A program made the position numbers and the translations under genes. This document shows, piece after piece, positions 27,531-37,323 of a stretch of DNA of 64,000 nucleotides. Each line of letters opens with the position of its first letter. Position 1 is the stretch's first letter. This stretch comes from JAEZBP01 sp963832725. Its GTDB lineage: Bacteria > Myxococcota_A > Polyangia > Polyangiales > Sandaracinaceae. Where the stretch lies: contig CAWHVG010000005.1 in assembly GCA_963832725.1 (NCBI GenBank), positions 62,001 through 126,000 on the forward strand, given 5' to 3'. The notes under the pieces were generated by a model. That model ran no database searches. It was not told the DNA's origin and saw only the letters and a program-made list of their open reading frames with translations.

Positions 27531-28451
27531 ATGACGGGAGCGGGCATGTCCCACCCGCGTCTCATCCGCCCCAAGGCCATCTACGCCATCTGCCGCCGCA
27601 TCGAAGGCCGGCGCTTTCTGCTGCGGCCCGACGACGAGCTCAACCAGCTCTTCACCTACCTGCTCGCGATCAGCGCGGAGGAGTTCGACGTCGAGGTGCA
27701 CGTCGCGACCGTCATGTCGACGCACTTTCATCTCGTCGCGACCGTGCCCGACGAGAACGTCAGCGACTTCATGCACCGGCTCGACCTTCGGCTCGCGCTC
27801 GCCCTGCAGGTCTTGCGTCGGTACGTGCGGGGCGTCGTCTGGGAGCCGGGCGCGCTCAGCATCGTCGAGCTGAAGACGACCGAGGCCGTGGTCGAGCAGA
27901 TCGCCTACGCGATCACGAATCCGGTCAAGGCGGGGCTCGTGTTTGTGGCGCGCGAATGGCCGGGCGTGACCGCGGCCGTCGAGGACATCGGGCAGCGCGT
28001 GCTCGAGGCGAAGAGGCCGACCTTCTTCTTCAGCGACAAGTGGCCCGAGCGCGCGTCCGTGCGGCTGGTGCTGCCGGCGTGCCTGCGGGCGCTGGGCGAA
28101 GAGGAAGCCTACGAGCGGCTGTCGGCGGAGCTCGAGCTGCAGGAGGAGCTGGCGCGCGAGTACGTCAGGAAAAACGGCTGGAAGGTGCTCGGGCGGGTCG
28201 GGGCGAAGAACGTGTCGCCCTACCGCTGCGCGAAGAGCTGGCGGGAGCTCGGCAAGCTGGTGCCGCACATCGCCGCCGGGCGCGGGCAGAAGGAGGCGCG
28301 ACTCGCCGCCATCGCCGAGCTGCGCGCGTTCCGCGCCGCCCACCGCGAGGCCAAGCGGCGGTGGACGGGCGGAGACCGAGACGTCGTCTTCCCGGCCGGC
28401 ACGTACTGGATGCGCGTTCATCACGGCGCCGAGGTGGCTCCCTTCACCTGA
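27531..28451 (+). CDS. Y1 (HUH) transposase, REP-associated type (copy 3)
   Basis: The protein has 306 residues, the same length as copy 2 and clearly homologous throughout. The HUH pair (STHFHLVATV) and catalytic Tyr (IAYAITNPVKAGLV) are intact. It is closer to the split copy 1 than to copy 2 in the N-terminal half, while its last 90 bases and the following tail match copy 2 exactly. It is therefore a mosaic, probably from gene conversion. Copy 3 served as the uninterrupted reference for mapping the serine-recombinase insertion. Confidence 0.88.
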   Translation: MTGAGMSHPRLIRPKAIYAICRRIEGRRFLLRPDDELNQLFTYLLAISAEEFDVEVHVATVMSTHFHLVATVPDENVSDFMHRLDLRLALALQVLRRYVRGVVWEPGALSIVELKTTEAVVEQIAYAITNPVKAGLVFVAREWPGVTAAVEDIGQRVLEAKRPTFFFSDKWPERASVRLVLPACLRALGEEEAYERLSAELELQEELAREYVRKNGWKVLGRVGAKNVSPYRCAKSWRELGKLVPHIAAGRGQKEARLAAIAELRAFRAAHREAKRRWTGGDRDVVFPAGTYWMRVHHGAEVAPFT

Positions 28452-28680
28452 GCGAGCCGCTCGATCGCGAATGACGCGCCTCGGAGCTCACGCTTCCGGG
28501 CCGAGGTGCGTCCGTCGTCGGCCGCCAGGTGTAGCAATCCATTCGCTGTGCACGGAGTGCCTGCTCGCAGGCTTCTCTCCGGGGCTGAACGAACGCCAAG
28601 ACCTGCATCGGCGCCCTCGCTGACGGGTGTCAGCCGCCCATCTTCCTCTCATCTCCAAAACGAACCTGGGTACGGTTGCC
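28452..28680 (+). repeat. hairpin tail F of module 3
   Basis: It is identical to tail E, including the hairpin GCTGAC-GGGT-GTCAGC (28619-28634) and the terminal CCTGGGTACGGTTGC (28665-28679). Confidence 0.7.
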
Positions 28681-29055
28681 CGGTTGCCTGGTTTACCAAC
28701 GCGGAGATACGCAGGCCTCCCAGGTTCCTGGGCAGTCCCTTCGCTGCTTGCTCGACGCTACGACCCCGGCGGGGAGCCCGCGCCTTGCCATGCGCCGCGT
28801 GCTCTTTCGCCTGCGCCTCCAGGTAGAGGCTCGGCCACCGCCACAATCCCTCTTTCGGAGCTCAACCGTCGGGCCCGTTCGCTCGCTGTCTACGCTTCGC
28901 AGCCGAGGTCGCCCTCGCACCACGCAAGACTCGCTTCCGGCTGGTGGCCAACCTTTGCCGGGTGGGATTCCAACCCACTGGACTGCATCACGAGGTTTCC
29001 ACCGATGGCTATGTCATAGGCTTCCTCCTCGTCCAGGCTTCTCCTGGCGCACACC
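28681..29055. other. non-coding segment between two junction motifs
   Basis: No gene is supported on either strand. It has many short self-complementary pieces (for example GTGGGATTCCAACCCAC) and reads like a structured RNA on the minus strand. It might be the 5' remnant of a group II intron, but no catalytic domain V was found. Confidence 0.3.
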
Positions 29056-29073
29056 TGGGCAGGGTTGCTCGGG

Positions 29074-29782
29074 TTCGTGCAGGCCCAAGAAGACGCACTG
29101 GCTCTGGGTCGCCTGCACCTGCACGGTCAGCTTCTTCCTCATCCAGGCCGGTCGCTGCACCGACGGGGCGAAGCGCCTGCTCGGCGGCTTCGACGGGACG
29201 CTCGTCGTCGACCGGCTCGCCTCGTACGGCTTCCGCGAGGGGCCGCAGCAGACGTGCTGGGCGCACTTGAAACGCATGTTCCAGGGCCTCGCGGACCGAA
29301 CCGACGGGGACTGCGCGAAGTACGGCGTCCCCCTGCTCGAGCAGACCCGGAAGATGTTCAAGCTCTGGCGCCGCGTGCGCGACGGGACCCTGCAACATCG
29401 AACGCTGCAACGCCGGATGGTCCCCATCCGCACCGAGATCGAGAGGCTGCTCGACGAGGCGGCCGAGTCTCCGTGCACCCGCACCCATGGCAAGGCCAAG
29501 GCGCTGCTGAAGTACCGCGACGCGCTCTGGACCTTCGTCGATGTCGAGGGCGTCGCGCCGACCAACAACGAGGCCGAGCGCGCCCTCCGTCACGCGGTCA
29601 TCCTCCGAAAGTTGTCGTTCGGAACGCAGAGCGACCGTGGGAGCCGCTTCGTCGAGCGGATGCTCTCCGCCGTCGACACGCTCCGCAAGCAGGAGCGCGA
29701 CGTCATGGGATTCCTCATGGACGCCCTCGCCGCGAAGGACACGTCCGCTACGCCGCCGTCGCTGCTGCCCATCGCGGCGTGA
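29074..29782 (+). pseudogene. IS66-family transposase fragment
   Basis: About 235 codons of the C-terminal DDE part: WVACTCTVSFFLI, a DRLASYG strand, CWAHLKRMFQGL, and the closing NNEAERALRHAVILRKLSFG. The N-terminal half, including the zinc ribbon and the first catalytic Asp, is missing. The fragment is bounded on both sides by CCTGGGCAGGGTTGCTCG-type motifs (29056-29073 and 29800-29817), the same motif that ends the Y1-module tails. It cannot transpose by itself. Confidence 0.75.
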
Positions 29783-29817
29783 CCCCGTGAACGGTTACTC
29801 CTGGGCAGGGTTGCTCG

Positions 29818-30159
29818 CTACGGCGGACAGCGAACTTGAACTTCGCTTGAATCGCCGCGACGAGCAACACCGCTTCCAGAACCGCAGTAGACAAGACACC
29901 CGTCCACCAAACTCGCAATTTCACGAGGCAGATAACCATCAGCAAACAGGTCCTCTAGCAACGGACACCGACCCGGATGCTCCGCAGAATATGCGATAGC
30001 CGCTGAGGTCACCTGCGACACGAAGTCGCTCCTTCGCAAAGGAGGATCCGAGATCGAACAAGATTCCCGCCAGAAGTGCCAGACAACCAGGAGCAAGAGC
30101 GTAGCAGCTCCAACCACAGCCATCCCAGAAACAGCGACGATGAACTCGCGGCCACGCAT
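29818..30159 (-). CDS. candidate immunity protein 2, small membrane protein
   Basis: The protein has 113 residues from ATG 30159 and starts 52 bp after the stop of the second RHS tip on the same strand. It has one N-terminal transmembrane helix (VSGMAVVGAATLLLLVVW) and a periplasmic part with paired cysteines (GRCPLLEDLFADGYL, DGCLVYC). The layout recalls minor pseudopilins, but the position after a toxin tip suggests immunity. Its stop codon touches the junction motif at 29800-29817. GC content is lower than in flanking genes. The function is inferred from position only. Confidence 0.5.
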   Translation of the reverse strand: MRGREFIVAVSGMAVVGAATLLLLVVWHFWRESCSISDPPLRRSDFVSQVTSAAIAYSAEHPGRCPLLEDLFADGYLPREIASLVDGCLVYCGSGSGVARRGDSSEVQVRCPP

Positions 30160-30210
30160 AACAATCACGCCGTCTACTCTCGCGGAGGAACACCACCACA
30201 CCGAGACGTC

Positions 30211-30738
30211 TCACTCAGCCCGACCCGAGGACTGATGAGGATCAGGCGACGAGTCACCGGAGCCCCGTTCACTCGACTGACGTCCCTCATCGGACTGTTC
30301 GCCGGACGCGTGATGGACACCAAGATCATCAGCAAGCCCGCTTAGAGTGGGATCGTCCTCAAAACGATCATGAATTTGATTGCCAAGCATCTCTCTGTCA
30401 GCAATGTGCCTAAGATGAGACTCTATCGCCTGCGCAGTCCTGACCTGCTCAGTAAAGACAGCGCCCCGGTTTTCATACCCTTGCACCAAGTCCATGACGT
30501 CACTGTTGTACCGGCGCGCAATGTCGTGCACTCGGCGTCGACGAGCAGCGGGATCCGTTTCCGTGCGACGTACCCTCTCAAGCGCTTCGCGCGCGGTCCA
30601 CCAGGATTCTATTCGCTGACGCACATAGTTTGCAATAGCCTCATGAGCCAGGCGTTCTGGGTCTTCTGCCCGTGTCCCGTCACCGTACGACCGTGCGCGA
30701 CTAACAAACCGACGGATCATCGCCTCTGTACGAGGCTC
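30211..30738 (-). other. variable C-terminal toxin domain 2
   Basis: These are about 175 residues after the altered RHS boundary (SDRVGL in place of DPLGL). The chain is mostly alpha-helical and charged, with RRVHDIARRYNSDVMDLVQG and HLRHIADREMLGNQIHDRF, then a Ser/Gly/Asp tail. I do not recognise the family. It shares nothing visible with tip 1. Low GC content marks it as a separate acquisition. Confidence 0.5.
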
Positions 30739-31451
30739 CAAGCCGACTCGGTCACTGGCGCCGAGGAGATTGCCAGCTACGTAGTGGTAACTCTTTAGTG
30801 GCCTCCCCTCCCCCACTCCCGTGCACCTGCAACGGATCCGGACTCGCCCACCTCCCCAGCCTCGGGATCAGATACCGCTCACCAAAATAGACGAGCCCGA
30901 CCTCCTCATCGCCCTCCTTGCCCGTAAACCCGTTCACCTCGGGCGCGGTCAGCGTACCACTGTCGACCTGATACGTCTCCCGCGCCCCGTTCGGGTAGTA
31001 GGTGCTGCTCTCGATGAGCTCCCCGGTGCGCACGTCGACTACGGCCGCGGTGGTGCCAATCAGGTCCGAGAGCCCGATGGTGAGGCGGTTCGTCCGGTCG
31101 TAGGGCGTGTCAAACGTGGTGTCCTTCCACACCGTCCGCGCCCCCGCGATGACGTACTGCGTCTCGGTCCCGAGCACATCGTTCGCGAGGTATTCGAGCG
31201 TGGCTTGGTCGGACGTCAGCCCCCGGCGCTCGAAATCGCCCGGGTAGATGTAGAGCGCGATGCGCTCGCTCGGGATCATGCCCGCTTGTGGGGGGTCGAC
31301 GCCTTCCTCCTGGTCCAGCGTCTGCTTGACCGTTCGCTGGTTGCTCGCGTCGTAGCGGTAGCGCTGTCGCACCTTCAGCACCCACGCGCCGCCGGTGCTC
31401 GTGTCGCGGTCGTAGCGGCGCGCCTCGTCCAGCCGGTTCAGCTCGTCCCAG

Positions 31452-31865
31452 AACATCCGGCACGACTCGCTCTACCGTGTGATCGGCGCCGAGTACGACT
31501 ACACGCAGAGCGACGGGCGGCGGATCCCGAGCGACGTCGGAACGGACTGGCGTGACGACTTCGGCGCGACGCGCAACGTCGACCCGATGCGTCAGTCGCC
31601 GGCGTCGATGGTCTCGTCGCAGCCGACGAACCGGGTGAACAGCCTGACGTGGAGCTGGGACTACCTGGCGAACACCACGTCGATGACCGACGACGCGTCG
31701 AGCTTCTACGAGCGGTCAATCGGCGGCATCGCGAACGGGGACGGCAACACGAACAGCGACGGCGCGCTTCGTCCGAGCGCGCTCTACCTCGCGAGCAACC
31801 TCGACGGCGGGACGCTCCATGGCGGAAGCGGCTGGGTCGAGCTGGACTACGGCCAGGGCGGCAAC
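31452..31865 (+). other. inverted 414-bp piece of the RHS core
   Basis: This stretch encodes IRHDSLYRVIGAEYDYTQSD to GSGWVELDYG on the plus strand, while both flanks encode neighbouring RHS parts on the minus strand. In copy 1 the same segment is collinear on the minus strand (about 20236-20650). Breakpoints lie at CGTCCCAG/AACATCC and GGCAAC/GGTCTG. Confidence 0.75.
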
Positions 31866-32882
31866 GGTCTGCGGGCGGTGGCCTGCTGGCCACTCGGCGG
31901 GGTCGCGGTGGTCGATTTGCGCCGTCAGGTTGTTCGCCGCGTCCCAGACGAGCTGCTGGGCGACCACCGTCGACACGGCGGCGAGAGCGGGTGCCGCGGC
32001 ACCGGAATCGGGCGTCCGCGTGGTCGTGAACAACGTCGGGCGGCGGCGGATGTCGTAGACGGTCGAGCTCGTCGCGACGTTGTCGCCGTAGGTCATCGAG
32101 CTGACCAGGCCGTCGCGCTCGTACTGGATCGAGCCGACAATCGTGTGGACGGTACCGCCGATGCTCGCGATTGCGCCCGCGGGCAGGCCACGCCGGTTGT
32201 AGCTGAGGCTGCCAGCCACCAGCGGCGCGGTGCCGACGTAGTCCGGGTCCGACGGGAGCCCCATCTTGATCGGCCGGTTCGCGTGGTCGAACGAGGCGGT
32301 GCGGATGTACGGGTGGGTCTCGTCGTACTCGACCGTGCCGGCTGCCGGCGCGACCTCCTCTGCCGCCACGCTCGGCCGGCCCGTGGCGTCGAGCGTTGGC
32401 GTGCCGCTGAAGTCCCCGAGCGCGCTCGAGATCACCGCCATCTGGCGCGCGGTCCACGTGACGTTGCCCCGGGCGTCATACGCGATGGCCGCTCGCTGAC
32501 CGCGGTCGGTCACCCCGGTGGCGCGCCCTGCGACACCACCGCCGGGATGGATCGTGGAGGCCCAGGAGGGGACCGCGTCGTAGTGGTAGACGACGTCGAG
32601 CGAGACGGGCGTCGCGTCGTAGCCGGTGGAGATCAGGTCGCCGACCGAGTTTGTCCCCGTTGGGCTGGTCCGCCGCGTGGCTCTGCGCTTCGCCGCACGG
32701 CGACGTACTGCTCGCCGACGAGGCGGCCGCCGAAGTCGTAGAAGAAATGCTGCCCGCAGCCACGCGGGTCCCGGACCGCTACCAGGTCGCCGACTTTGTT
32801 GAAGAGGTAGCGCCATCGACGGCCCCACCTCCCGACTGTGCAGATTTCGAACCTCTCCCTGGGCTGCCTCGTAGGCCCTGCG

Positions 32883-35800
32883 ATGACCGAAGCGCTCGCG
32901 CAGGATTCGGACCGGCGCCCGGACCCGCCGGGCTCCTTCGTTCCCGTCGCGCCGCTGGGCGCGGGGCCCGACGGGACGGCGGTGTTGGCTCGCACGCCGT
33001 CGGGCGAGGTGCTCGAGCTGCGTACCTTGACCTGCGCGCGGCACGATCCGCCGCGCTGGGCGGAGCTCTCGGCGCGGTTGCGCGTCCACGCGATGCTCGA
33101 GCATCCGTCGATCCGACTGGTCCAGGATGTGATCGAGGCGGACCCGCCGGTGCTCGTGCTCTCCTGGCCGGGCAGGCTCACGCTGACGCGGCGCATCGCG
33201 CAGGGGCCGCTCATCGCGCGCCACGCCATCACGGTGGCCGAGCAGCTCGCTCACGCGGCCGGCGCGGCCCACCGCATCGGGCTGGTGCACGGGGCGCTCT
33301 CGCCGTCGCTGGTCCGGCTGGACGCGGACGGGCGGCCGCAGATCGAGCTGACGGGCACCCGCACGTGGGAGACGGCGTCGCTCTCGATGCTGGACCGCGC
33401 CTGCTTGGCCCCGACCGAGGAGCTCGCGCATCCGGACGCGCGCACGGATGTGTATGGGATCGCGACGATGCTCCTCGCGATGCTGCTCGGGCGAGTGCCG
33501 CAGGCAGCGGATCGTGCAGATGTCCGGCGGGTGGTGCCGGGGACGCTCGGCACGCTGCTGCACACGATGCTCGACTCCGACCGGGATCTCCGTCCGAGCG
33601 CGGCCGAGGTGGTGCTGGCGCTCCGGGAGATCGCGACGCCTCGGATCCAGCCGGCGTCGGAGCGCGAGACGATGGACTCGGGCGCGCCAGCGACGGCGCC
33701 GGCGCCCACGACACGCCAGACGGCGCCGGGTCAGCAGCTCGGGCGCTTCCGCATCCTGCGCCGTATCGGCGAGGGCGGGATGGGCCAGGTCTTCGAGGGC
33801 CTCGATCTGGCCGACGGAACGTCGGTGGCGCTCAAGGTGCTCCGCACCGAGCTGGCGTCCGATCCGCGGCTGCTCGCACGCTTTCGCAAAGAGGCCCGCC
33901 TGCTCGAGCGGGTGAAGAACCCCTACGTGGCCAACGTGGTCGACATCAACGTCGACGGAGGGACGCACTACATCGCGCTCGAGCTGGTCGAGGGGCCGAC
34001 GGTGGCCGACTACCAGGACGAGCTTCCCGAAAAGCGGCTCGGCGAGGCGCAAGCGCTGACCATCGTGGCCGACGCCTGCCGCGCGCTCGCGGCACCGCAC
34101 CGGGCGGGCATCGTGCACCGCGACATCAAGCCCGAGAATTTGATGTTCGTGCGGCCCGACGGAGGGCGCTCGGACGCGGGGCCGATGGTGAAGCTCTGCG
34201 ACTTCGGGATCGCCCGCACGATGGAGGGTGCCGAGCGAAAAGACACGATTCAGGTCACGCAAGAAGGGGTGGTGATCGGGACGCCGGAGTTCATGGCGCC
34301 GGAGCAGTGTCAGGCGCGCCCGGTCAGCCCGGCGACCGATGTGTACGCGCTCGGCGCGACGCTCTACCTCTTGCTCAGCGGCCGGCCGCCTTTCGAGGCC
34401 GACGATCCGGTGCAGCTCCTGATGATGCACGTGCGCGAGACGGTGCGGCCGCTTCCATCGGATCTGAGCGAGGCGTGCGCGGAGATCGTCAGCCGCGCCC
34501 TGGCCAAGGATCCGAAGGACCGCTACCCGGACGCGGGCGAGCTGCTCGACGCCATCGAGAAGGTGCTCCGGGGTGAGCCGGCCGCGATCGAGGCGCACCC
34601 GCAGCTTCCCGAGGCGCCCGCGAAGAAGCTCGACGTGGTCCGGGTGGAGATGGATTTGGCGGCGTCACCGGAGGCCCTCTGGCCCTACGTCTGCAACTCG
34701 GAGCGGCTCAACCGCGCGGTCGGGATGCCGCCGCCTCGCTTCGAGATGCAGGGCCTGAGCGAGGCCCCCGAGGACGTGCTGGTGACGGCCCAAAACCGGG
34801 TCGGTGGGACCACGTTGGCTTGGCGCGAGGCGCCGTTCGAGTGGGTCGAAGGCCGCCGCTGGGGCACGTACCGGGAGTTCGACTCCGGACCCTTCTACTG
34901 GCTCTTGGTCGACGTGGACCTGACGCCGCGGCCGGAGGGCGGGACGCACTTGGTCTGGCGGATGCGCTATCGGAAGCGCAACTGGCTGATGGGATTGGCC
35001 ATCGCGCTCGAGATGCGCTTCAAGCAACTCCCGACGCTTCGGAAGGTGTTCTCGCGCATCGACGCGCTCTTGGCCGGCAAGCTCGCCAAGGCGCCGGAGA
35101 ACGATGTCTTCGAGGCGTCGGCGGCGAAGCTGCCACGCGCAGCCGACGAGAGAGTGCAGGCCATCGCAGCCGAGCTGGTCCAGGAGGGGCTCGACGCCGG
35201 GGTGGTCGAGCACGTCGCGTCGTACGTGCGCTACGGCTCGGAGCACGAGATGGCGCGCATCCGTCCGCTCGAGCTGGCCGAGCGTTTCTCGCTCCCTCCC
35301 GACGAGACGATCGCCGTCTTGGTCCACGGGGCGAAGAGAGGGCTCTTCGAGCTCGGCTGGGATGTGCTCTGTCCGCTCTGTCGCGTCCCGAGTCAGTTCG
35401 AGGACTCGCTGGCCACCATCCAGAGTCACGCGCATTGTCCAACCTGCAACCTCGACTACGATCTGGACTTCGCGCGCTCGATCGAGCTGGTGCTCAGGGC
35501 CTCTCCGTCGATCCGGCCGTCGGAGCGCAAGCGCTACTGCGTCGGCGGGCCTTTCTTGTTCCCGCACGTGGCGGCGCAGGTGCGGCTCGAGCCGGGCGAG
35601 CGCTTCGTGCTCACGCTCGGGCTGGAGGCGGGACAGCACCGGATCCGCAGCCCGCAGCTGCCGAACATGATGGAGCTCAAGGTGTCGCCCTCCGGGCGAA
35701 GCCACCGGCTGGATCTGGAGCTCGGCGCCCACTGTCCGGGCGCGGGCGAGCGAGCGGATTCTCTTGCCCGGCGAGCAGCACCTCGTGCTCACGAACACGC

Positions 35801-36483
35801 TGGACCGCCCGATGATGGTGCGGGTGGAGCGGATGGCCGCCCGCGCCGATGCCCTCACCGCCGCCCGCGCGTCGTCGATGGCGCTCTTCCGAGAGCTCTT
35901 CCCGGAGCAGGTGCTGGCGCCGGGGCAGCTCGTGTCGGTCGCGAGCGCGGCGCTGCTCCGGACGGAGCTCGAGGGCGCCGAGCGACTCTTCGCCGAGCTC
36001 GGCGACGGGCCGGGGTTCGAGCGGGTGATGCGGCACGTGCGCGGGATGGACGCGCTCGTCCGCAAGCACGGGGGCGCGCTGGTGAAGGTGATCGGCACCG
36101 GCGTCGTGGCGTCGTTCGAGTCGGCCGAGGAGGCGGCGCGCGTCGGATTGGTGCTGCACGAGCAGGGCGACGAAGTGCGCGCCGCGGTTCACCGCGGGCC
36201 GGTCATGGCCACGACGCTCAACGACAAGCTCGACTACTTCGGCCGCACGGTGTCGATCCTGGACGCGCTGCTCCGCGCGAGCCCGACCGGCTGCACGACG
36301 CTCGGCGCGCCCATGCTGGACGAGCCCCGCGTGCGCGCGCTCCTGCGCGAAGCGGGCCATCGACACGGCGCGGTGAGGGTGCCCGCGACCGAGCCGGGCT
36401 TCTACGGGTTGGTGGTCCGCTGCGCCGGCCGAGAGGAAGCCCAGAGCGCGCCGGTCACGCCGCTTCCGACGGCGCGCGCCTGA
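32883..36483 (+). CDS. Ser/Thr kinase fused to SRPBCC and cyclase-like domains (one frame break)
   Basis: Start ATG 32883. In order: a degenerate kinase-like domain (about 20-260; LVHGALSPS, no DFG), a full kinase domain (about 285-560; GEGGMGQVFEG, HRDIKPEN, DFGIA, APE), an SRPBCC/START-like domain (about 580-725), a zinc ribbon with CPLC and CPTC (about 830-860), and an adenylate-cyclase-like domain (residues from about 1015). The frame slips by one base between 35720 and 35748; the last part continues in frame to 36483 (RILLPGEQHLVLTN...PTARA). The cyclase homology region reads KVIGTGVVASF where active enzymes have GDG, so it probably does not make cAMP. Confidence 0.75.
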
Positions 36484-36648
36484 CGCGCCGGCAGGACGCG
36501 GCTCGTCTTACATTGGCCACGACATCGAAGTGGAAAGGCCACGGGGATGATCGTGCCTGGCACGCCGTGGAGGCCGAGACGCTCGGGAGCCGCACTCCAA
36601 CAGTAGACGGGCTCTCCCGGCTCGCTCCGGAGAACGCGGCCCGCCGCG

Positions 36649-37071
36649 TCAGCTTCGGACGTCCTGTGAGATGACCACGGCGCCGGTCGGGTACGGGCTC
36701 GGCGCGCTGGACTCCGCGGTGACGAGCATGCGGAAGTTCTCGTAGGGGGTGACCGTGGTCAGGCGGCCGCGGCGGTTGCCGGCGTCGTACTCGAGCTTGC
36801 CGGCGGGGATCGGGTTTCCGCCCGGCGGGATGATCCACACGGCGTACGACGAGTAGTCCTGGCCCAGGCGCTGCGGGGGCAGGAGGTGCTGGACCTGGAG
36901 ATCGACCTTGCGGTTGTTGGCGTAGACCGGCTCCACGCTGATGCGGGCGTCGGCGGCCAGTCCAGGGCCACGACCGGTGGTGACGTAGCTGGAGCCGCCG
37001 CCGCAGCCTGCGATCGTCGATGCCACGGCGAAGAACGCCACGACTGCGCTGTACGAGATGCTTCGAACCAT
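36649..37071 (-). CDS. small lipoprotein of unknown function
   Basis: The protein has 140 residues from ATG 37071, which has GGAGGA eight bases upstream; ATG 37077 is too close to that site. The signal ends in the lipobox TIAGC, followed by GGGSS. The mature part is one beta-rich domain (YAVWIIPPGGNPIPAGKLEY, GRLTTVTPYENFRMLVTAES) reminiscent of domains found in anti-sigma-factor-like proteins of this phylum. No partner gene is adjacent. The role is unknown. Confidence 0.6.
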   Translation of the reverse strand: MVRSISYSAVVAFFAVASTIAGCGGGSSYVTTGRGPGLAADARISVEPVYANNRKVDLQVQHLLPPQRLGQDYSSYAVWIIPPGGNPIPAGKLEYDAGNRRGRLTTVTPYENFRMLVTAESSAPSPYPTGAVVISQDVRS

Positions 37072-37323
37072 GTGCATTTCCTCCTCTCGGGCAGAGCTGC
37101 AACACACGTTCCCGCTCACGGAGCCGCCACGCGCGTGGCGAGGCCGGACGCCGCGAGTGCGCCAGTGGGCCGCGAGCCCGACAGCGGAGGGTCGCGCGTC
37201 CGATCACAGGTCACGACCTGGCGGTGCGACAGCGCCGAAGCCCGTCAGGCCGACGCCGTGCCACGCAGCCCACGCCGAGAAGCGCCAGCAGCGAACGGCC
37301 GGGGCGACGCCGAACGTGGCGGG

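Larger units (their letters stand above)
27200..28680 (+). mobile_element. Rpn-Y1 transposase module 3, 5'-truncated
   Basis: It joins tail E directly, starting inside the rpn repeat helix. It keeps the intergenic hairpin (27457-27479), an intact Y1 transposase and tail F. The right end is the same CCTGGGTACGGTTGC. The tandem order module 2, module 3 suggests insertion at, or recombination through, the tail end. Confidence 0.65.
30211..32815 (-). pseudogene. RHS toxin copy 2, 5'-truncated, with an inverted segment
   Basis: It is closely similar to copy 1 over the distal RHS core, starting at YLFNKVGDLVAVRDPRG (32815, where similarity ends abruptly) and ending with RYLIPRLGRWASPDPL and YHYVAGN. 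Between 31452 and 31865 the sequence is inverted, and about 130 bp next to it is lost. Extra bases near 32652, 32700 and 30810 also break the frame. The copy is not translatable as a whole. It carries a different C-terminal tip from copy 1, so the duplication diversified the toxin before decay. Confidence 0.75.

Noticed and set aside
28681..29055. Firm call of a group II intron
   Set aside because: No maturase gene and no recognisable domain V; left as an open observation.
12261..32815. Prophage or integrative conjugative element
   Set aside because: No capsid, terminase, portal, relaxase or conjugation genes are seen; only small transposable units and an RHS locus.
31716..34598. 960-residue minus-strand open frame
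   Set aside because: It joins a real RHS piece to an antisense shadow of the kinase gene; no single protein is present.
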